A DNA stretch of 64,000 nucleotides from an uncultured Oscillospiraceae bacterium (lineage in GTDB: Bacteria > Bacillota > Clostridia > Oscillospirales > Oscillospiraceae), in contig CAKTOX010000001.1 in NCBI GenBank assembly GCA_934590355.1, positions 62,001 through 126,000 of the forward strand, in the 5' to 3' direction. A model generated the notes under the pieces. That model searched no databases and was not told where the DNA came from. It worked only from the letters and a program-made list of their open reading frames with translations. A program made the translations under genes and the position numbers. How positions within the stretch are numbered: position 1 is the stretch's first letter; each line of letters starts with the position of its first letter. Below are positions 1-8,436 of the stretch, piece by piece.

Positions 1-514
1 TTCCCGCGGGAGTCGCGTTTATGATGACCTGCGCGTCGGCGTGTGAGCTTATCGCCTCGTCATAGCTTATGCTGCCGTCCTTTCCGGAGCGCGAAACGTA
101 GCTCACACTCGCGCAGCCCATATATTCCGCCAGCGCGTGCGCCGTTTTCGACGCGCCGCCCGTGCCTAAAATGAGCACCTTTTTGCCCTTCATGTTCACT
201 CCCGCGTGCCTTGCAAGGGCGAGCATACCGGGAAAATCCGTATTATCGCCTATAAGTCTGCCGCCGCGGTTCACGATGGTGTTCACGGCACCTATGCGCT
301 TTGCGCTCTCGCTTATCTCGTCAAGGTACGGCATGACGGCCTGCTTATACGGTATCGTCACGTTTATGCCGCAAAACTCGCGCTTTTTAAGAAAATCTCC
401 CAGCTCATCGGGGCGCAGCTCGTGCAGCTCGTATTCGTAATCTGCTATCTGCGCGTGGATTTCGCACGAATAGCTGTGCGTCAAATGCTCTCCTATAAGA
501 CCGTATTTCATCAT
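1..514 (-). CDS. aroE: Shikimate dehydrogenase, C-terminal part beyond window
   Basis: NADPH-dependent reduction of 3-dehydroshikimate to shikimate in the chorismate pathway. The reading frame begins MMKYGLIGEHLTHSYS, which fits the substrate-binding N-terminus of AroE (G-x-x-x-x-H-S-x-S). It continues through INVTIPYKQAV and the glycine-rich NADP loop LILGTGGASKTAHA, and reaches the NATPAG motif at the window edge, so about 171 codons are visible and the C-terminus lies outside. The ATG at 514 overlaps the aroC stop in an ATGATGA string, so either of two ATGs (514 or 511) could be used; tight overlap indicates translational coupling. It is the last visible gene of the operon pheA-aroB-aroC-aroE. 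Confidence 0.93.
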   Translation of the reverse strand, partial: MMKYGLIGEHLTHSYSCEIHAQIADYEYELHELRPDELGDFLKKREFCGINVTIPYKQAVMPYLDEISESAKRIGAVNTIVNRGGRLIGDNTDFPGMLALARHAGVNMKGKKVLILGTGGASKTAHALAEYMGCASVSYVSRSGKDGSISYDEAISSHADAQVIINATPAG

Positions 515-1605
515 TTGACTCCTTTCACAAGCGCATCCGTGCCGTAGCGCTGGGCGAGCATATCGCACAGGCACAGCGCCGTCACGCTGTCGAGCACGGG
601 ACAGATGCGGCGGATTATCGCCGGGTCGTGTCTGCCGCGGATGCTTATTTTCGCGTTTTCGTTTTTAATGAAATCCACCGTTTCCTGCTCGCGGGAAACG
701 GACGGCGTGGGCTTGACGGCGCAGCTAAACACAATGGGCATGCCGTTTGTGATGCCGCCGTTTATGCCGCCGTTATTGTTCGTTTCGGTGACTACGGCGC
801 CGTTTTTTATCCTCAGCGCGTCGTTCGCCTCGCTCCCGCGCATATCGCCCAGAGCAAAGCCCGCTCCGAATTCGATGCCCTTAATGCCGCCGATGCTGAA
901 CACCGCGTGGGAGATGACGCTCTCGACACTGTCAAACCACGGCTCGCCCACGCCCGCAGGTATGCCGAAGACCGCCGTCTGGGTAACGCCGCCGACGCTG
1001 TCGTTTTCGCTGCGCGCCTTGAGTATTTCCCTTGCCATTGCCTCGCCGCGCTCATCGTCAAGCACGGGAAAGCTCTTATTTTCCAAGGCTGCAAGCTCGG
1101 ATTTTATATCGCCGAAGGCTCTGTCGCGCACTCCGCCGCAGCTTAAAATATGCGTGCCGACGCTTATCCCGAGGCTCTCGAGCACGGGAAGCAAAATTCC
1201 GCCTGCCGCGACAATGGCCGCCGTGACGCGACCGGAAAAATGTCCGCCGCCGCGATAATCCTCGAAGCCGTGATACTTGCACCACGCCGCGTGATCCGCG
1301 TGGGCGGGGCGCGCAAGACCGTAGGCGTAGTCCTCGCTGCGCGTGTTCTCGTTGGGTATGACTATGCAAACGGGCGTGCCGGTCGTTTTGCCGTTAAAAA
1401 CGCCGCTGAGTATTTTAAATTCGTCCTTTTCCCTGCGCGGAGTGGACAGCGCGTCACACGGTCTGCGCCGCGTGAGCTGCCGCGCCACGGCGCTCTCGCT
1501 GACTTCTATCCCGGGCGCAAGTCCGTCTATCACGCAGCCGACCGCCGCGCCGTGGCTCTCGCCGAAAACGGTGAGGCTAACGCTCTGCCCGAAGCTGTTT
1601 TTCAT
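511..1605 (-). CDS. aroC: Chorismate synthase
   Basis: FMN-dependent enzyme converting 5-enolpyruvylshikimate-3-phosphate to chorismate, the last common step of aromatic biosynthesis. The 364-residue protein has the family N-terminus with GESHGAAVGCVIDG (residues about 16-29), the arginine-rich RRRP segment near residue 47, the central RGGGHFSGRVTAA motif, and the C-terminal RHDPAIIRR segment. Length is normal. The start at 1605 has GGAGG seven bases upstream and overlaps the aroB stop by four bases. The stop overlaps the aroE start. It is co-transcribed with pheA and aroB. Confidence 0.97.
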   Translation of the reverse strand: MKNSFGQSVSLTVFGESHGAAVGCVIDGLAPGIEVSESAVARQLTRRRPCDALSTPRREKDEFKILSGVFNGKTTGTPVCIVIPNENTRSEDYAYGLARPAHADHAAWCKYHGFEDYRGGGHFSGRVTAAIVAAGGILLPVLESLGISVGTHILSCGGVRDRAFGDIKSELAALENKSFPVLDDERGEAMAREILKARSENDSVGGVTQTAVFGIPAGVGEPWFDSVESVISHAVFSIGGIKGIEFGAGFALGDMRGSEANDALRIKNGAVVTETNNNGGINGGITNGMPIVFSCAVKPTPSVSREQETVDFIKNENAKISIRGRHDPAIIRRICPVLDSVTALCLCDMLAQRYGTDALVKGVK

Positions 1606-2609
1606 CTCTCGCCCTCCAGTCTTTTGAGAATATCCTGCGCCGTCATTTTTTTAAGCTCAAACGAGCCTATTTCGTTGACGAGCACGCAGCTTATTCCGTC
1701 CGTGCCCATTTTTTTATCGTGCAGCAAATACGGCATGATCTGCGCCGAGCTTTGCTCTATCTCATGCGGCAGCCCGTATTTCTTGAGCACCGCCTCGATC
1801 CTCGCCGCCGCCTCGTGCGAGCACATGGGCAGCATACCGAGCGCGACGCACTCGCCGTGCAGAAGTCTGCCGCCGTTAAAGCTCTCGACGGCGTGGCCTA
1901 TCGTGTGACCGAAGTTCAGGACCTTTCTGAGCCCCGTTTCGTGCACGTCCTGCTCAACAACGCTCTTTTTTATCAGGAGCGCGCGGTGGATTATCCGCAC
2001 GAGATCCGCATTCAGATCCTCACTGCGCTCTATCTCTTCAAAAAGCTCCGCGTCGCTCGTCGCCGCCATTTTTATTGCCTCTGCAAGCCCGGCCATGAGC
2101 TGACGGCGCTCCAGAGTTTTGAGCACCGCGGGGTCGATGACGACTCGTTTCGGCTGGTAAAACGCGCCGACGATGTTCTTGACGCCGTTGAGGTCAATAG
2201 CGGTCTTGCCGCCGATGGACGAATCGACCTGCGACAAAAGCGTTGTCGGAATATTATAAAAATCAATGCCGCGCATATAGCAGGACGCCGCGAAGCCGCT
2301 CAGATCGCCCACCACTCCGCCGCCGACGGCAACGACGCAGTCGCCTCGAGTGAAGGACGCATCGAGCATTTGGGAAAGAAGCCGCTCAAGCTCCCCGAAG
2401 CACTTGCTCTGCTCGCCCTGCGGCACGGTGACCACCGTCGGGGCTGCGCACTGCGCGGCAACAAGCTCCGAATACTCCGTCGGCACGCCGCTGTCGGTGA
2501 CAATAAGCGCTCTTCTGCCGAGCTCCAAAAGCTCACCAGTTTTGCCGAGAGCACCCTTCTCGAGCACGATGTCATAGTCCCAGGTATCGGTTTTGACGCT
2601 TATGAGCAT
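1602..2609 (-). CDS. aroB: 3-dehydroquinate synthase
   Basis: NAD- and metal-dependent cyclisation of DAHP to 3-dehydroquinate, second step of the shikimate pathway. The protein carries the family signatures VAVGGGVVGDLSGFAASCYMRG, then PTTLLSQVDSSIGGKTAID, and the metal-binding histidines in LNFGHTIGHAVE and LLHGECVALGM. Two starts are possible. A GTG at 2618 overlaps the pheA stop (GTGA), but its GGAG is too close; the ATG at 2609 has GGAG about ten bases upstream and was chosen, giving 335 residues. The stop overlaps the aroC start by four bases. Confidence 0.95.
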   Translation of the reverse strand: MLISVKTDTWDYDIVLEKGALGKTGELLELGRRALIVTDSGVPTEYSELVAAQCAAPTVVTVPQGEQSKCFGELERLLSQMLDASFTRGDCVVAVGGGVVGDLSGFAASCYMRGIDFYNIPTTLLSQVDSSIGGKTAIDLNGVKNIVGAFYQPKRVVIDPAVLKTLERRQLMAGLAEAIKMAATSDAELFEEIERSEDLNADLVRIIHRALLIKKSVVEQDVHETGLRKVLNFGHTIGHAVESFNGGRLLHGECVALGMLPMCSHEAAARIEAVLKKYGLPHEIEQSSAQIMPYLLHDKKMGTDGISCVLVNEIGSFELKKMTAQDILKRLEGER

Positions 2610-2614
2610 TCCGT

Positions 2615-3721
2615 TCACTCTCCGATCTTCAGATTAGAATAAAACGTACCGACGAGCTTGAGCTTTGCGCACACGGCAGACAGCTCGCGCAGCATATCCT
2701 TGCCGTTTTCGGTGTTGACGTTGCCCTCCGCTTCGATGTAGAAAAAGTAATTCCACTGCAGGTCCTTCATCGGGCGCGAACGCAGATTTCGCATATTGTA
2801 GCCGTGAGAGCCTATTATATTGAGCGTCTGAGCCAGAGCGCCGGCCTCGTTTTTCACGGTAAAGACGAGGATGAAATTCTCCTCCTCGCGGCTGCTCTTT
2901 CCGGCGGGACGGTTTTGCGCACGCGAAAGCGCCGCGAAGCGCGTCGTGTTTATCTTGCTGTCGTTTATGCCTCTGTCGAGTATGTTGAGCCCGAAAATGT
3001 CCGAGGTCTCATCCGAGGCAATGGCCGCAACGGATGTATCGCCGCCGTCCTTCACGAATTTTGCAGCCAACGCCGTATTTGAAAACGCCCGCGTTTCAAA
3101 GCCGTGAGAGCGGATATACTCCCCGCACTGGTCGAGCGCCTGCGGGTGGCTTATGACGGTCTTTACCCCGTCGAGCGCAGCTCCGGGCACGCCGAGCAGA
3201 TTGTGGACGATCGAAAGGTCAACGACCTGATTTACGAAAAGCTCGCCGGAAAAAATAAGATCCATCACCGTTCCGACCTCGCCCGCCGCGCTGTTTTCAA
3301 GCGGCAGCACCACGCAGTCATATTCTCCGCGCTCGACCGCCTTGTATGCGTCGGCAAAATCCGCAAACGGGAAAAGCTGCGCGCCGGGGAACATCTTCTG
3401 CGCCGCAATGTGCGCAAACGCCCCCTCCACGCCGCAGTACGTCACGCGCATCCCCTCCATGAGCCGCGCCTGATACTCGCACGAAAGGTCGATCGTCTTG
3501 CGCAGAAACTGCACATAGTATGACTCGATCTCCTCGCTTTCTATATAGCTGCGGTTGCGCTTAATAAGCTCCTGCTCGCGCGCGGGGTCCTTAACCGAAA
3601 GGCCGTTTCTGCGCTTATAATCGGCGATCACCGCCGCGGCGCGCATTCTTCTTTCAAACAGCCTTGCCATTTCCTCGTCTACCGCGCTGATCTCGTTTCT
3701 GGCTTCCTGAAGCTCGTTCAT
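2615..3721 (-). CDS. pheA: Chorismate mutase / prephenate dehydratase (P-protein)
   Basis: Bifunctional enzyme making phenylpyruvate from chorismate. Residues 1-80 form an AroQ chorismate mutase helical domain (ARNEISAVDEEMARLFERRM). The prephenate dehydratase domain follows (VTYCGVEGAFAHIAA, LPLENSAAGEVGTVMDL), and a C-terminal ACT domain carries the Phe-feedback region (GALAQTLNIIGSHGYNMRNLRSRP). In the usual ESRP motif Glu-Ser is replaced by LRSRP. ATG at 3721 was chosen because GAGG lies eight bases upstream; an upstream TTG at 3754 falls inside the attenuator U-run. It is the first structural gene after the Phe/Tyr leader, so the whole aro operon is probably under aromatic attenuation. 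Confidence 0.95.
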   Translation of the reverse strand: MNELQEARNEISAVDEEMARLFERRMRAAAVIADYKRRNGLSVKDPAREQELIKRNRSYIESEEIESYYVQFLRKTIDLSCEYQARLMEGMRVTYCGVEGAFAHIAAQKMFPGAQLFPFADFADAYKAVERGEYDCVVLPLENSAAGEVGTVMDLIFSGELFVNQVVDLSIVHNLLGVPGAALDGVKTVISHPQALDQCGEYIRSHGFETRAFSNTALAAKFVKDGGDTSVAAIASDETSDIFGLNILDRGINDSKINTTRFAALSRAQNRPAGKSSREEENFILVFTVKNEAGALAQTLNIIGSHGYNMRNLRSRPMKDLQWNYFFYIEAEGNVNTENGKDMLRELSAVCAKLKLVGTFYSNLKIGE

Positions 3722-3752
3722 GTTTTCATACCTCGCATTAAAAATTTGCGTC

Positions 3753-3918
3753 AAATAAAAACCGGCCCCTTCATTCTCGACAAAGGGACCGAATTCAATG
3801 ACAAATATGCACCGCCATTTGCGGCATGAGCTTTAGTGCATTGTTACGTCCTTTGCCGAGCCTCGCTGTTTCGGCCATAGTAATAAAAAACGCAGTACGA
3901 ATAAAATCGCACTGCGTT
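3753..3918 (-). promoter_or_regulatory. Transcription attenuator with competing hairpins
   Basis: Three RNA elements can be drawn on the minus strand. A pause-type stem pairs AACGCAGT (3918-3911) with ACTGCGTT (3896-3889), over the Phe/Tyr codons. A second stem pairs GCCGA (3875-3871) with TCGGC (3859-3855). A terminator pairs GGTCCCTT (3790-3783) with AAGGGGCC (3771-3764) and ends in a T-run at 3761-3757. CAAAGGAC (3855-3848) can pair with GTCCCTTTG of the terminator with one bulge, forming an antiterminator. A ribosome stalled on Tyr/Phe codons would block the middle stem and free this strand; one at the stop codon would cover it. Confidence 0.75.
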
Positions 3919-3987
3919 AAAAGACATAACTGCACTGTGGACAGACTCGGACACGGAGATACTGCGCACACATTCACAACGCTTCAT
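3844..3987 (-). CDS. Phe/Tyr-rich leader peptide of the pheA-aro operon
   Basis: A 47-codon frame lies between the promoter and pheA, beginning MKRCECVRS and containing FNAVRFYSYCVFYYYG. Eight of the fifteen residues 23-37 are aromatic (three Phe, five Tyr) and there is no Trp. The ATG at 3987 has GAGG eight bases upstream, as for a real gene. The TAA lies directly after a CAAAGGACG stretch that could pair with the terminator's 5' arm. This is the layout of a classical attenuator peptide such as E. coli PheL or PheM. Translation is inferred; the codon content and ribosome site are read directly. Confidence 0.82.
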   Translation of the reverse strand: MKRCECVRSISVSESVHSAVMSFNAVRFYSYCVFYYYGRNSEARQRT

Positions 3988-4022
3988 TTCCGCATCCTCG
4001 CTTTCTTACGAATTATGAGTAA

Positions 4023-4051
4023 ATTATACTCACGGCAAGAACACTTGTCAA
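4023..4051 (-). promoter_or_regulatory. Sigma-A promoter of the aromatic operon
   Basis: Perfect -35 TTGACA (4051-4046) and -10 TATAAT (4028-4023) on the minus strand with a 17-base spacer. Transcription would begin near 4016, giving a leader of about 295 bases before pheA that holds the leader peptide and attenuator. Confidence 0.9.
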
Positions 4052-4065
4052 CTGACGCTTTTGAA

Positions 4066-4096
4066 CAAATTTCCGCCATGCGTCGGAAAGCATTTG
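4066..4096 (-). terminator. Possible weak terminator after the pyrophosphatase gene
   Basis: CAAATG..TTTCCG can fold back on CGGAAA..TTTG on the minus strand between the pyrophosphatase stop and the aro promoter. There is no real T-run after it, so it is a doubtful terminator; the hairpin itself is visible. Confidence 0.3.
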
Positions 4097-4114
4097 TGTA
4101 ATTTCGCGCCGAAT

Positions 4115-5728
4115 TTAACCCCAAAGAGCCGTGAGCATCGGGATTATCTGCTTTTTGCGGCTCATGACGCCGGGCAGGAAAAGCATATTGTCCTTCGGCT
4201 CGACGGAGAAGGCGCGGCGTATCGTTTCGTCGCTGCCGACGTAAAGAAGCTGCGTGCCCTCGCGCAGAACATCGGTGAGCATGAGAATGACGATGTCGTA
4301 GCCGCTGTCATTTTTCATGCGGCGCATCTCGGTGAGAAATTCTTCGCTGCGCTCGAGCATTTTTTCGGAGTCGAGCGTCGTTATCTGCGCAACGCCGAGG
4401 CGCTGACCGGAGATGTGGAATTCCTTGAAGTCGGAGCGGATAAGGTCAGAGACGGGCTTTTGCTCGCCGTTTCCGCCGGAGAACAGCTCCTTGCCGAGAG
4501 TTTCGATCTTGACATTTGCAAGCCTTGCCATGCGTTCGGCAAGAGCGATGTCGCGCTTGGTGCAAGTCGGAGATTTGAACATGACGGTGTCGGACAATAT
4601 AGCCGCCGCCATGAGCCCCGCCATTGCCGGAGAGGGCATGACGCCGTGCTCCTGATACATTCCGGTTATGATGGTCGTCGTGCTGCCGACGGGCTCATTG
4701 CGCATTCTGATAGGCTGCGTGGTCTGAATGTCGGCAAGACGGTGGTGGTCGATTATTTCAAGTATCTCCGCCTGCTCAAGTCCCGCGACCGCCTGCGATT
4801 TCTCGTTGTGGTCAACGAGCACGACGCGCTTTCTGCGCGGGCGCAGCAGGTGGTATCTTGAGAGCGTGCCGACGACCTTTTCGTTCTCGTCAAGCACCGG
4901 GTAGCAGCGATAGCGGCTCTTGAGCACCTCCTCGCGCACGTCGTCTATGTAGTCGCTCAGGTGGAAGCAGATCGGGCTTTCCGTGTGGCAGGGACGGGAG
5001 ATGGGTATCGCCTGATAGATGAGCTTTGCGACCTTCGCAGCGTCAAAGGGCGTCGACACGATGCAGGTGCTGCCCGCGTTTTCGAGCCATTCGGGCTTTG
5101 CCTCGGTCTGGCACAGCACGATGCAGCTAACTCCGAGCTTCAGCGCGCGCTCTATCATATCCGGCTGGTCTCCGCACAAAACGATGCTGTCGGGGTCGTT
5201 AAACAAAAGCGTCTCGCGGCTTTGCGGCAGCGCAATGACGACGCTGCCGGAGATGCTGTCGATAAGATCCGCGCCCTCGTTTAAGATCTTGCCCTCGAGC
5301 GTGCTGAGGATATTGAACAGCGGCACCTCGTCCAGATGCGGATCTATCATCGTCAAAAGGCTGTACGAGGCAATGTCACCCGCGGAGAGCGTGCCGTAAA
5401 GCGTGCCGTCCTCGTTAATGACGGGAATGACGGAGACCTTCTGCTCGCGCATCATGTGCCATGCTCTGTACATCGTGACGGAAGCGCTCAGTGCCGGCGG
5501 AGTGTCAAAGTCAAGGTCACTGACCTGAGTGCGCACGTCGCGTATGAATCTCGGCGCCGAAAGACCGAATTTATCGAGCATTCTCTGGGTCTCGTCGCTT
5601 ATATGTCCAAGGCACGCCGGCACATACTCTCTGTCGCCCAGAGCGTTGCGCAGCGCGGCGTAGCTCATTGCGGCGACTATCGAATCCGTATCCGGATTTC
5701 TGTGTCCGACGACGAAAATTTCATTCAT
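4115..5728 (-). CDS. Manganese-dependent inorganic pyrophosphatase with CBS and DRTGG domains
   Basis: Cytosolic family II pyrophosphatase hydrolysing PPi to phosphate. The 537-residue protein opens with the DHH-type metal site VVGHRNPDTDSIVAAMSYA. A CBS repeat lies around residues 70-125 and a DRTGG-like insert around 130-245. A second CBS unit follows (about 250-305), then VLVDHNE and IIDHHRL metal motifs and a DHHA2 C-terminal domain. This order matches the CBS-PPases of Clostridium, whose activity is known to be set by adenine nucleotides bound to CBS. GGAGG precedes the ATG at 5728. It has its own promoter and is not part of the aro operon. Confidence 0.92.
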   Translation of the reverse strand: MNEIFVVGHRNPDTDSIVAAMSYAALRNALGDREYVPACLGHISDETQRMLDKFGLSAPRFIRDVRTQVSDLDFDTPPALSASVTMYRAWHMMREQKVSVIPVINEDGTLYGTLSAGDIASYSLLTMIDPHLDEVPLFNILSTLEGKILNEGADLIDSISGSVVIALPQSRETLLFNDPDSIVLCGDQPDMIERALKLGVSCIVLCQTEAKPEWLENAGSTCIVSTPFDAAKVAKLIYQAIPISRPCHTESPICFHLSDYIDDVREEVLKSRYRCYPVLDENEKVVGTLSRYHLLRPRRKRVVLVDHNEKSQAVAGLEQAEILEIIDHHRLADIQTTQPIRMRNEPVGSTTTIITGMYQEHGVMPSPAMAGLMAAAILSDTVMFKSPTCTKRDIALAERMARLANVKIETLGKELFSGGNGEQKPVSDLIRSDFKEFHISGQRLGVAQITTLDSEKMLERSEEFLTEMRRMKNDSGYDIVILMLTDVLREGTQLLYVGSDETIRRAFSVEPKDNMLFLPGVMSRKKQIIPMLTALWG

Positions 5729-5761
5729 TGTATAGTCTCCTCCGATTTTGAGTGCTTCACA

Positions 5762-5789
5762 ATTATAGTATGTGAGCGCGAAATGTCAA
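5762..5789 (-). promoter_or_regulatory. Promoter of the CBS pyrophosphatase gene
   Basis: TTGACA (5789-5784) and TATAAT (5767-5762) on the minus strand with a 16-base spacer, about 35 bases upstream of the start codon. Confidence 0.85.
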
Positions 5790-5790
5790 C

Positions 5791-5821
5791 AAAAAAAGAG
5801 GCATCTTAACAGATGTCTCTT
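5791..5821 (-). terminator. Rho-independent terminator after the beta-CASP gene
   Basis: An eleven-pair stem around GAGGCATCT / AGATGTCTC with a TAAC-type loop, followed on the minus strand by seven T. It ends the transcript of the metallo-hydrolase gene just before the next promoter. Confidence 0.85.
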
Positions 5822-5852
5822 AATTTTTGTTTCTTTTTAACTTATTTTATGC

Positions 5853-7466
5853 TCATTTCGTGATTTTTCTTATCAGCTTTCGCATATCCGAGGCGTAGGT
5901 GCGAAGCTCCGAATTCGGTCTGCCCTCGCAGCCGCGCACGGCGTCGAGCAGCTCCTCGGCAATGGCAAGAAGCTCGGCAAACAGCGGGTTGCGTCTGCGC
6001 GACTGAGAAGGCTGCGGAGCCTTGCGCTTGACGGGTATCCCCTCGGTTACGACGGTGAACTCTCCCGAGGCAAGGTCAAACGCCGTGCCGCTGTACGGAG
6101 CGAACGCCTTATAGCCCAGCTCGTTATTCAAGCAGGCGGTGAAGCTGTCCGCGCTTTCGGGGTCACCGTGGTTAACGAACACCGTTTTCGGCTTCTCGCT
6201 GAAGCCCATGAGCCACGCGATGAGCCCGCGCTTATCCGCGTGTCCGCTCACGCCGGGCAGCGCCGTTATCTCCGCCTTCACCTCGATCTCCTCGTTAAAC
6301 AGCTTGACGCTCTGCGCGCCGTCCACGAGCGCCCTGCCGAGAGTTCCGACGGCCTGATAACCCACGAACAGCACCAGACACTCCTTGCGCCAGAGATTAT
6401 GCTTGAGATGATGGCGTATGCGTCCCGCGTCACACATTCCGGACGCGGAAATGATGACCTTCGGCGTTTTGTCCTCGTTTATCGCCTTGGACTCCTCCTG
6501 ACTGACCGCAAGATGCAGCCCGTCAAAGCACAAGGGATTCTCGCCCGAGCGGATGATCGCCTTCATTTCCTCGTCAACGTAGCTCGTGTCGCACTGCAAA
6601 AACACTTTCGTCGCCTCGATCGCGAGCGGGCTGTCAACGTAGACCGGAAAACTCCCGTGCCCCGTGACGAGGCCGCGGTTTTTGATCTCGCGTATGAAAT
6701 ACAGCATTTCCTGCGTCCTACCCACGGCAAAGGCGGGAATGACCACGTTGCCGCCGCGGTCGAGGGTGCGCTGGATATACTGCGAAAGGCTCGCTATGTA
6801 GTCCGGGCGCTCGTCCGTGTGATTACGGTCGCCGTAGGTGGACTCGATGACGAGGTAGTCGGTTTTGTCAACGTGCTTGGGGTCGCTGAGTATGGGCTGT
6901 GAGAGATTGCCCACGTCGCCGGAGAAGGTTATCTTCCGCTCCGTGCCGTTTTCGCTCAGCCATATTTCGATCGCGGCCGAGCCGAGCAGATGCCCCACGT
7001 CCGTAAAGCGTATCGTTACGGCATCGTTTACCTGCACCGGCACGCCGTATTCACACGGGCGCAGCAACTTCATGAGCCCGTCAACGTCGTCAAGGTCGTA
7101 AAGCGGCTCGACGGCCCCCTCGCCGCGGCGCATCGCCTTGCGGGTCTTCCACTCCGCCTCCGACATCTGGATATGCGCACAGTCGCGCAGCATGATATCC
7201 AGCAGCGAGCAGGTGGCGGCGGTCGCATACACCGCGCCGCGGAAGCCGTTTTTATATAAAAGCGGCAGCAGTCCGGAATGGTCTATATGCGCATGGGTCA
7301 CGAGCGCAAAGTCGAGCATCGACGCCGCGACTGGCAGCTCCTGATTTTCAAAAATGTCCTTGCCCTGCTCCATGCCGCAGTCAACAACGCCCTTTTTATC
7401 CCCGATCTCGAGCAGAGTGCAGCTTCCCGTTACCTCGTGGGCAGCACCTAAAAACGTAAGCTTCAT
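5853..7466 (-). CDS. MBL-fold beta-CASP metallohydrolase, RNase-like
   Basis: Predicted cytosolic metallo-beta-lactamase-fold nuclease of the YSH1/CPSF type, probably acting on RNA. Zinc motif THAHIDHSGLLP is the HxHxDH signature; further ligands lie in DVGHLLGSAAIEI and FSGDVG. The beta-CASP segment includes VIPAFAVGRTQEMLY and ASGMCDAGRIRHH, and the C-terminal histidine region reads GVSGHADKRGL and VFVNHGDPES. About 537 residues; the last 70 form a basic and helical extension. ATG at 7466 was chosen because AAGGA lies five bases upstream and the longer frame would run into the upstream gene. It follows the DUF975 gene by 13 bases, suggesting co-transcription. The substrate is unknown. Confidence 0.88.
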   Translation of the reverse strand: MKLTFLGAAHEVTGSCTLLEIGDKKGVVDCGMEQGKDIFENQELPVAASMLDFALVTHAHIDHSGLLPLLYKNGFRGAVYATAATCSLLDIMLRDCAHIQMSEAEWKTRKAMRRGEGAVEPLYDLDDVDGLMKLLRPCEYGVPVQVNDAVTIRFTDVGHLLGSAAIEIWLSENGTERKITFSGDVGNLSQPILSDPKHVDKTDYLVIESTYGDRNHTDERPDYIASLSQYIQRTLDRGGNVVIPAFAVGRTQEMLYFIREIKNRGLVTGHGSFPVYVDSPLAIEATKVFLQCDTSYVDEEMKAIIRSGENPLCFDGLHLAVSQEESKAINEDKTPKVIISASGMCDAGRIRHHLKHNLWRKECLVLFVGYQAVGTLGRALVDGAQSVKLFNEEIEVKAEITALPGVSGHADKRGLIAWLMGFSEKPKTVFVNHGDPESADSFTACLNNELGYKAFAPYSGTAFDLASGEFTVVTEGIPVKRKAPQPSQSRRRNPLFAELLAIAEELLDAVRGCEGRPNSELRTYASDMRKLIRKITK

Positions 7467-7479
7467 TTTTCCTTTCGCC

Positions 7480-8286
7480 TCACAGTTCCGGAGTCCATCC
7501 GTCGGCAAAGGGGTCAGCCTGCGCGGGGCGGGTGAGCTCAACATAATATCCGGCGTAACTCAGATCCATGTACGGCAGCACGAAAAACTGCACGAATACG
7601 CCGAGTCCGATGACATTGAGAAATTCCGTCGCAAAGGACGGGGACATATACTCTGCAAGCGTAATGCCGAGCGACACGGCAAGCGCTACGAGCAGCAGCC
7701 AGCCTATAAAGCTAAAATCGAAGCAGAAAAGCTCCCATTTGTGGCCCTTCATGATGCGCTTGCTCTCGTTTATGCAGGAAATCGGGTCCATTTCGGGGTG
7801 CTCAAGCAGCAGGTAGAGCGACATACGGTAGCGGTAAGCCGCGATGATGCCGGGAATGACAAACAGCAGCGACCACAGAAAGACGAATATCGCCTGAAGT
7901 ATCGACAGCCAGATAACGCGCCAAAACATACCGAAGCCGTCAAAGAGATTCCAATAGCTCGACTGTCTTGCGCGAACTGTGTTGAGGCAGAAGATCGCAA
8001 AGCCCGCTCCGAGCACTATGCTCACGATCTCGATCGCAATGTTGAGGAGCACGGCGGCAGGGCTCGGCGCAGCCTTCTCAAGCAGATACAGCACTCGGCT
8101 CTCATCGAGCATATCGCCCTGCGCGAGAATGGACTGCATCTCAATACGGTAGCTGCCTACGAGCTTATACGACAGATAGCTGAGCAGCGCGCTGACGAAA
8201 ATGAAAATGATCGCCATCAGCACGGGCTTGGGGTCGGCGGTTTTTATGAGTGTTTTTGACTGAGCCTTGATCTGTTTTCTGTTCAT
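7480..8286 (-). CDS. DUF975 family integral membrane protein
   Basis: 268-residue polytopic membrane protein of unknown function. About five or six hydrophobic segments are visible, with the family signature PGIIAAYRYRMSLYLLLEHP followed by SKRIMKGHKWELFCFDFSFIGW, which is typical of DUF975. GGAGG stands nine bases before the ATG at 8286. It is the first gene of a two-gene unit with the beta-CASP hydrolase, but nothing in the sequence shows a functional link between them. Confidence 0.85.
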   Translation of the reverse strand: MNRKQIKAQSKTLIKTADPKPVLMAIIFIFVSALLSYLSYKLVGSYRIEMQSILAQGDMLDESRVLYLLEKAAPSPAAVLLNIAIEIVSIVLGAGFAIFCLNTVRARQSSYWNLFDGFGMFWRVIWLSILQAIFVFLWSLLFVIPGIIAAYRYRMSLYLLLEHPEMDPISCINESKRIMKGHKWELFCFDFSFIGWLLLVALAVSLGITLAEYMSPSFATEFLNVIGLGVFVQFFVLPYMDLSYAGYYVELTRPAQADPFADGWTPEL

Positions 8287-8315
8287 ACGATCTGACCTCC
8301 GTTCTTTATGCTTCG

Positions 8316-8321
8316 ATTATA
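8316..8321 (-). promoter_or_regulatory. Extended -10 promoter of the DUF975 gene
   Basis: TATAAT preceded by TGC on the minus strand (extended -10), about 30 bases before the start codon. No convincing -35 is seen. Confidence 0.6.
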
Positions 8322-8389
8322 GCATCTTCCTATAAAAAATAACAGAGCGTGCGCGAAAAAAATATTGCGTACCGCGAAGAAGAATTAGC

Positions 8390-8418
8390 TTGACAAGTCG
8401 CACGAGTGATGCTATTAT
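8390..8418 (+). promoter_or_regulatory. Promoter of tRNA-Leu
   Basis: TTGACA (8390-8395) and TATTAT (8413-8418) with a 17-base spacer, ending 18 bases before the tRNA. Confidence 0.88.
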
Positions 8419-8436
8419 TATCAGGCACTTAAATGC

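Noticed and set aside
3795..3977. Alternative 60-codon frame in the aro leader starting with GTG
   Set aside because: It has no ribosome site and few aromatic codons, and overlaps the better-supported leader peptide in another frame.
3753..4016. T-box riboswitch before pheA
   Set aside because: The terminator and length suggested one, but I find no T-box-like conserved AGGGTGGNACCGCG sequence and the Phe/Tyr-rich frame with ribosome site explains the region better.
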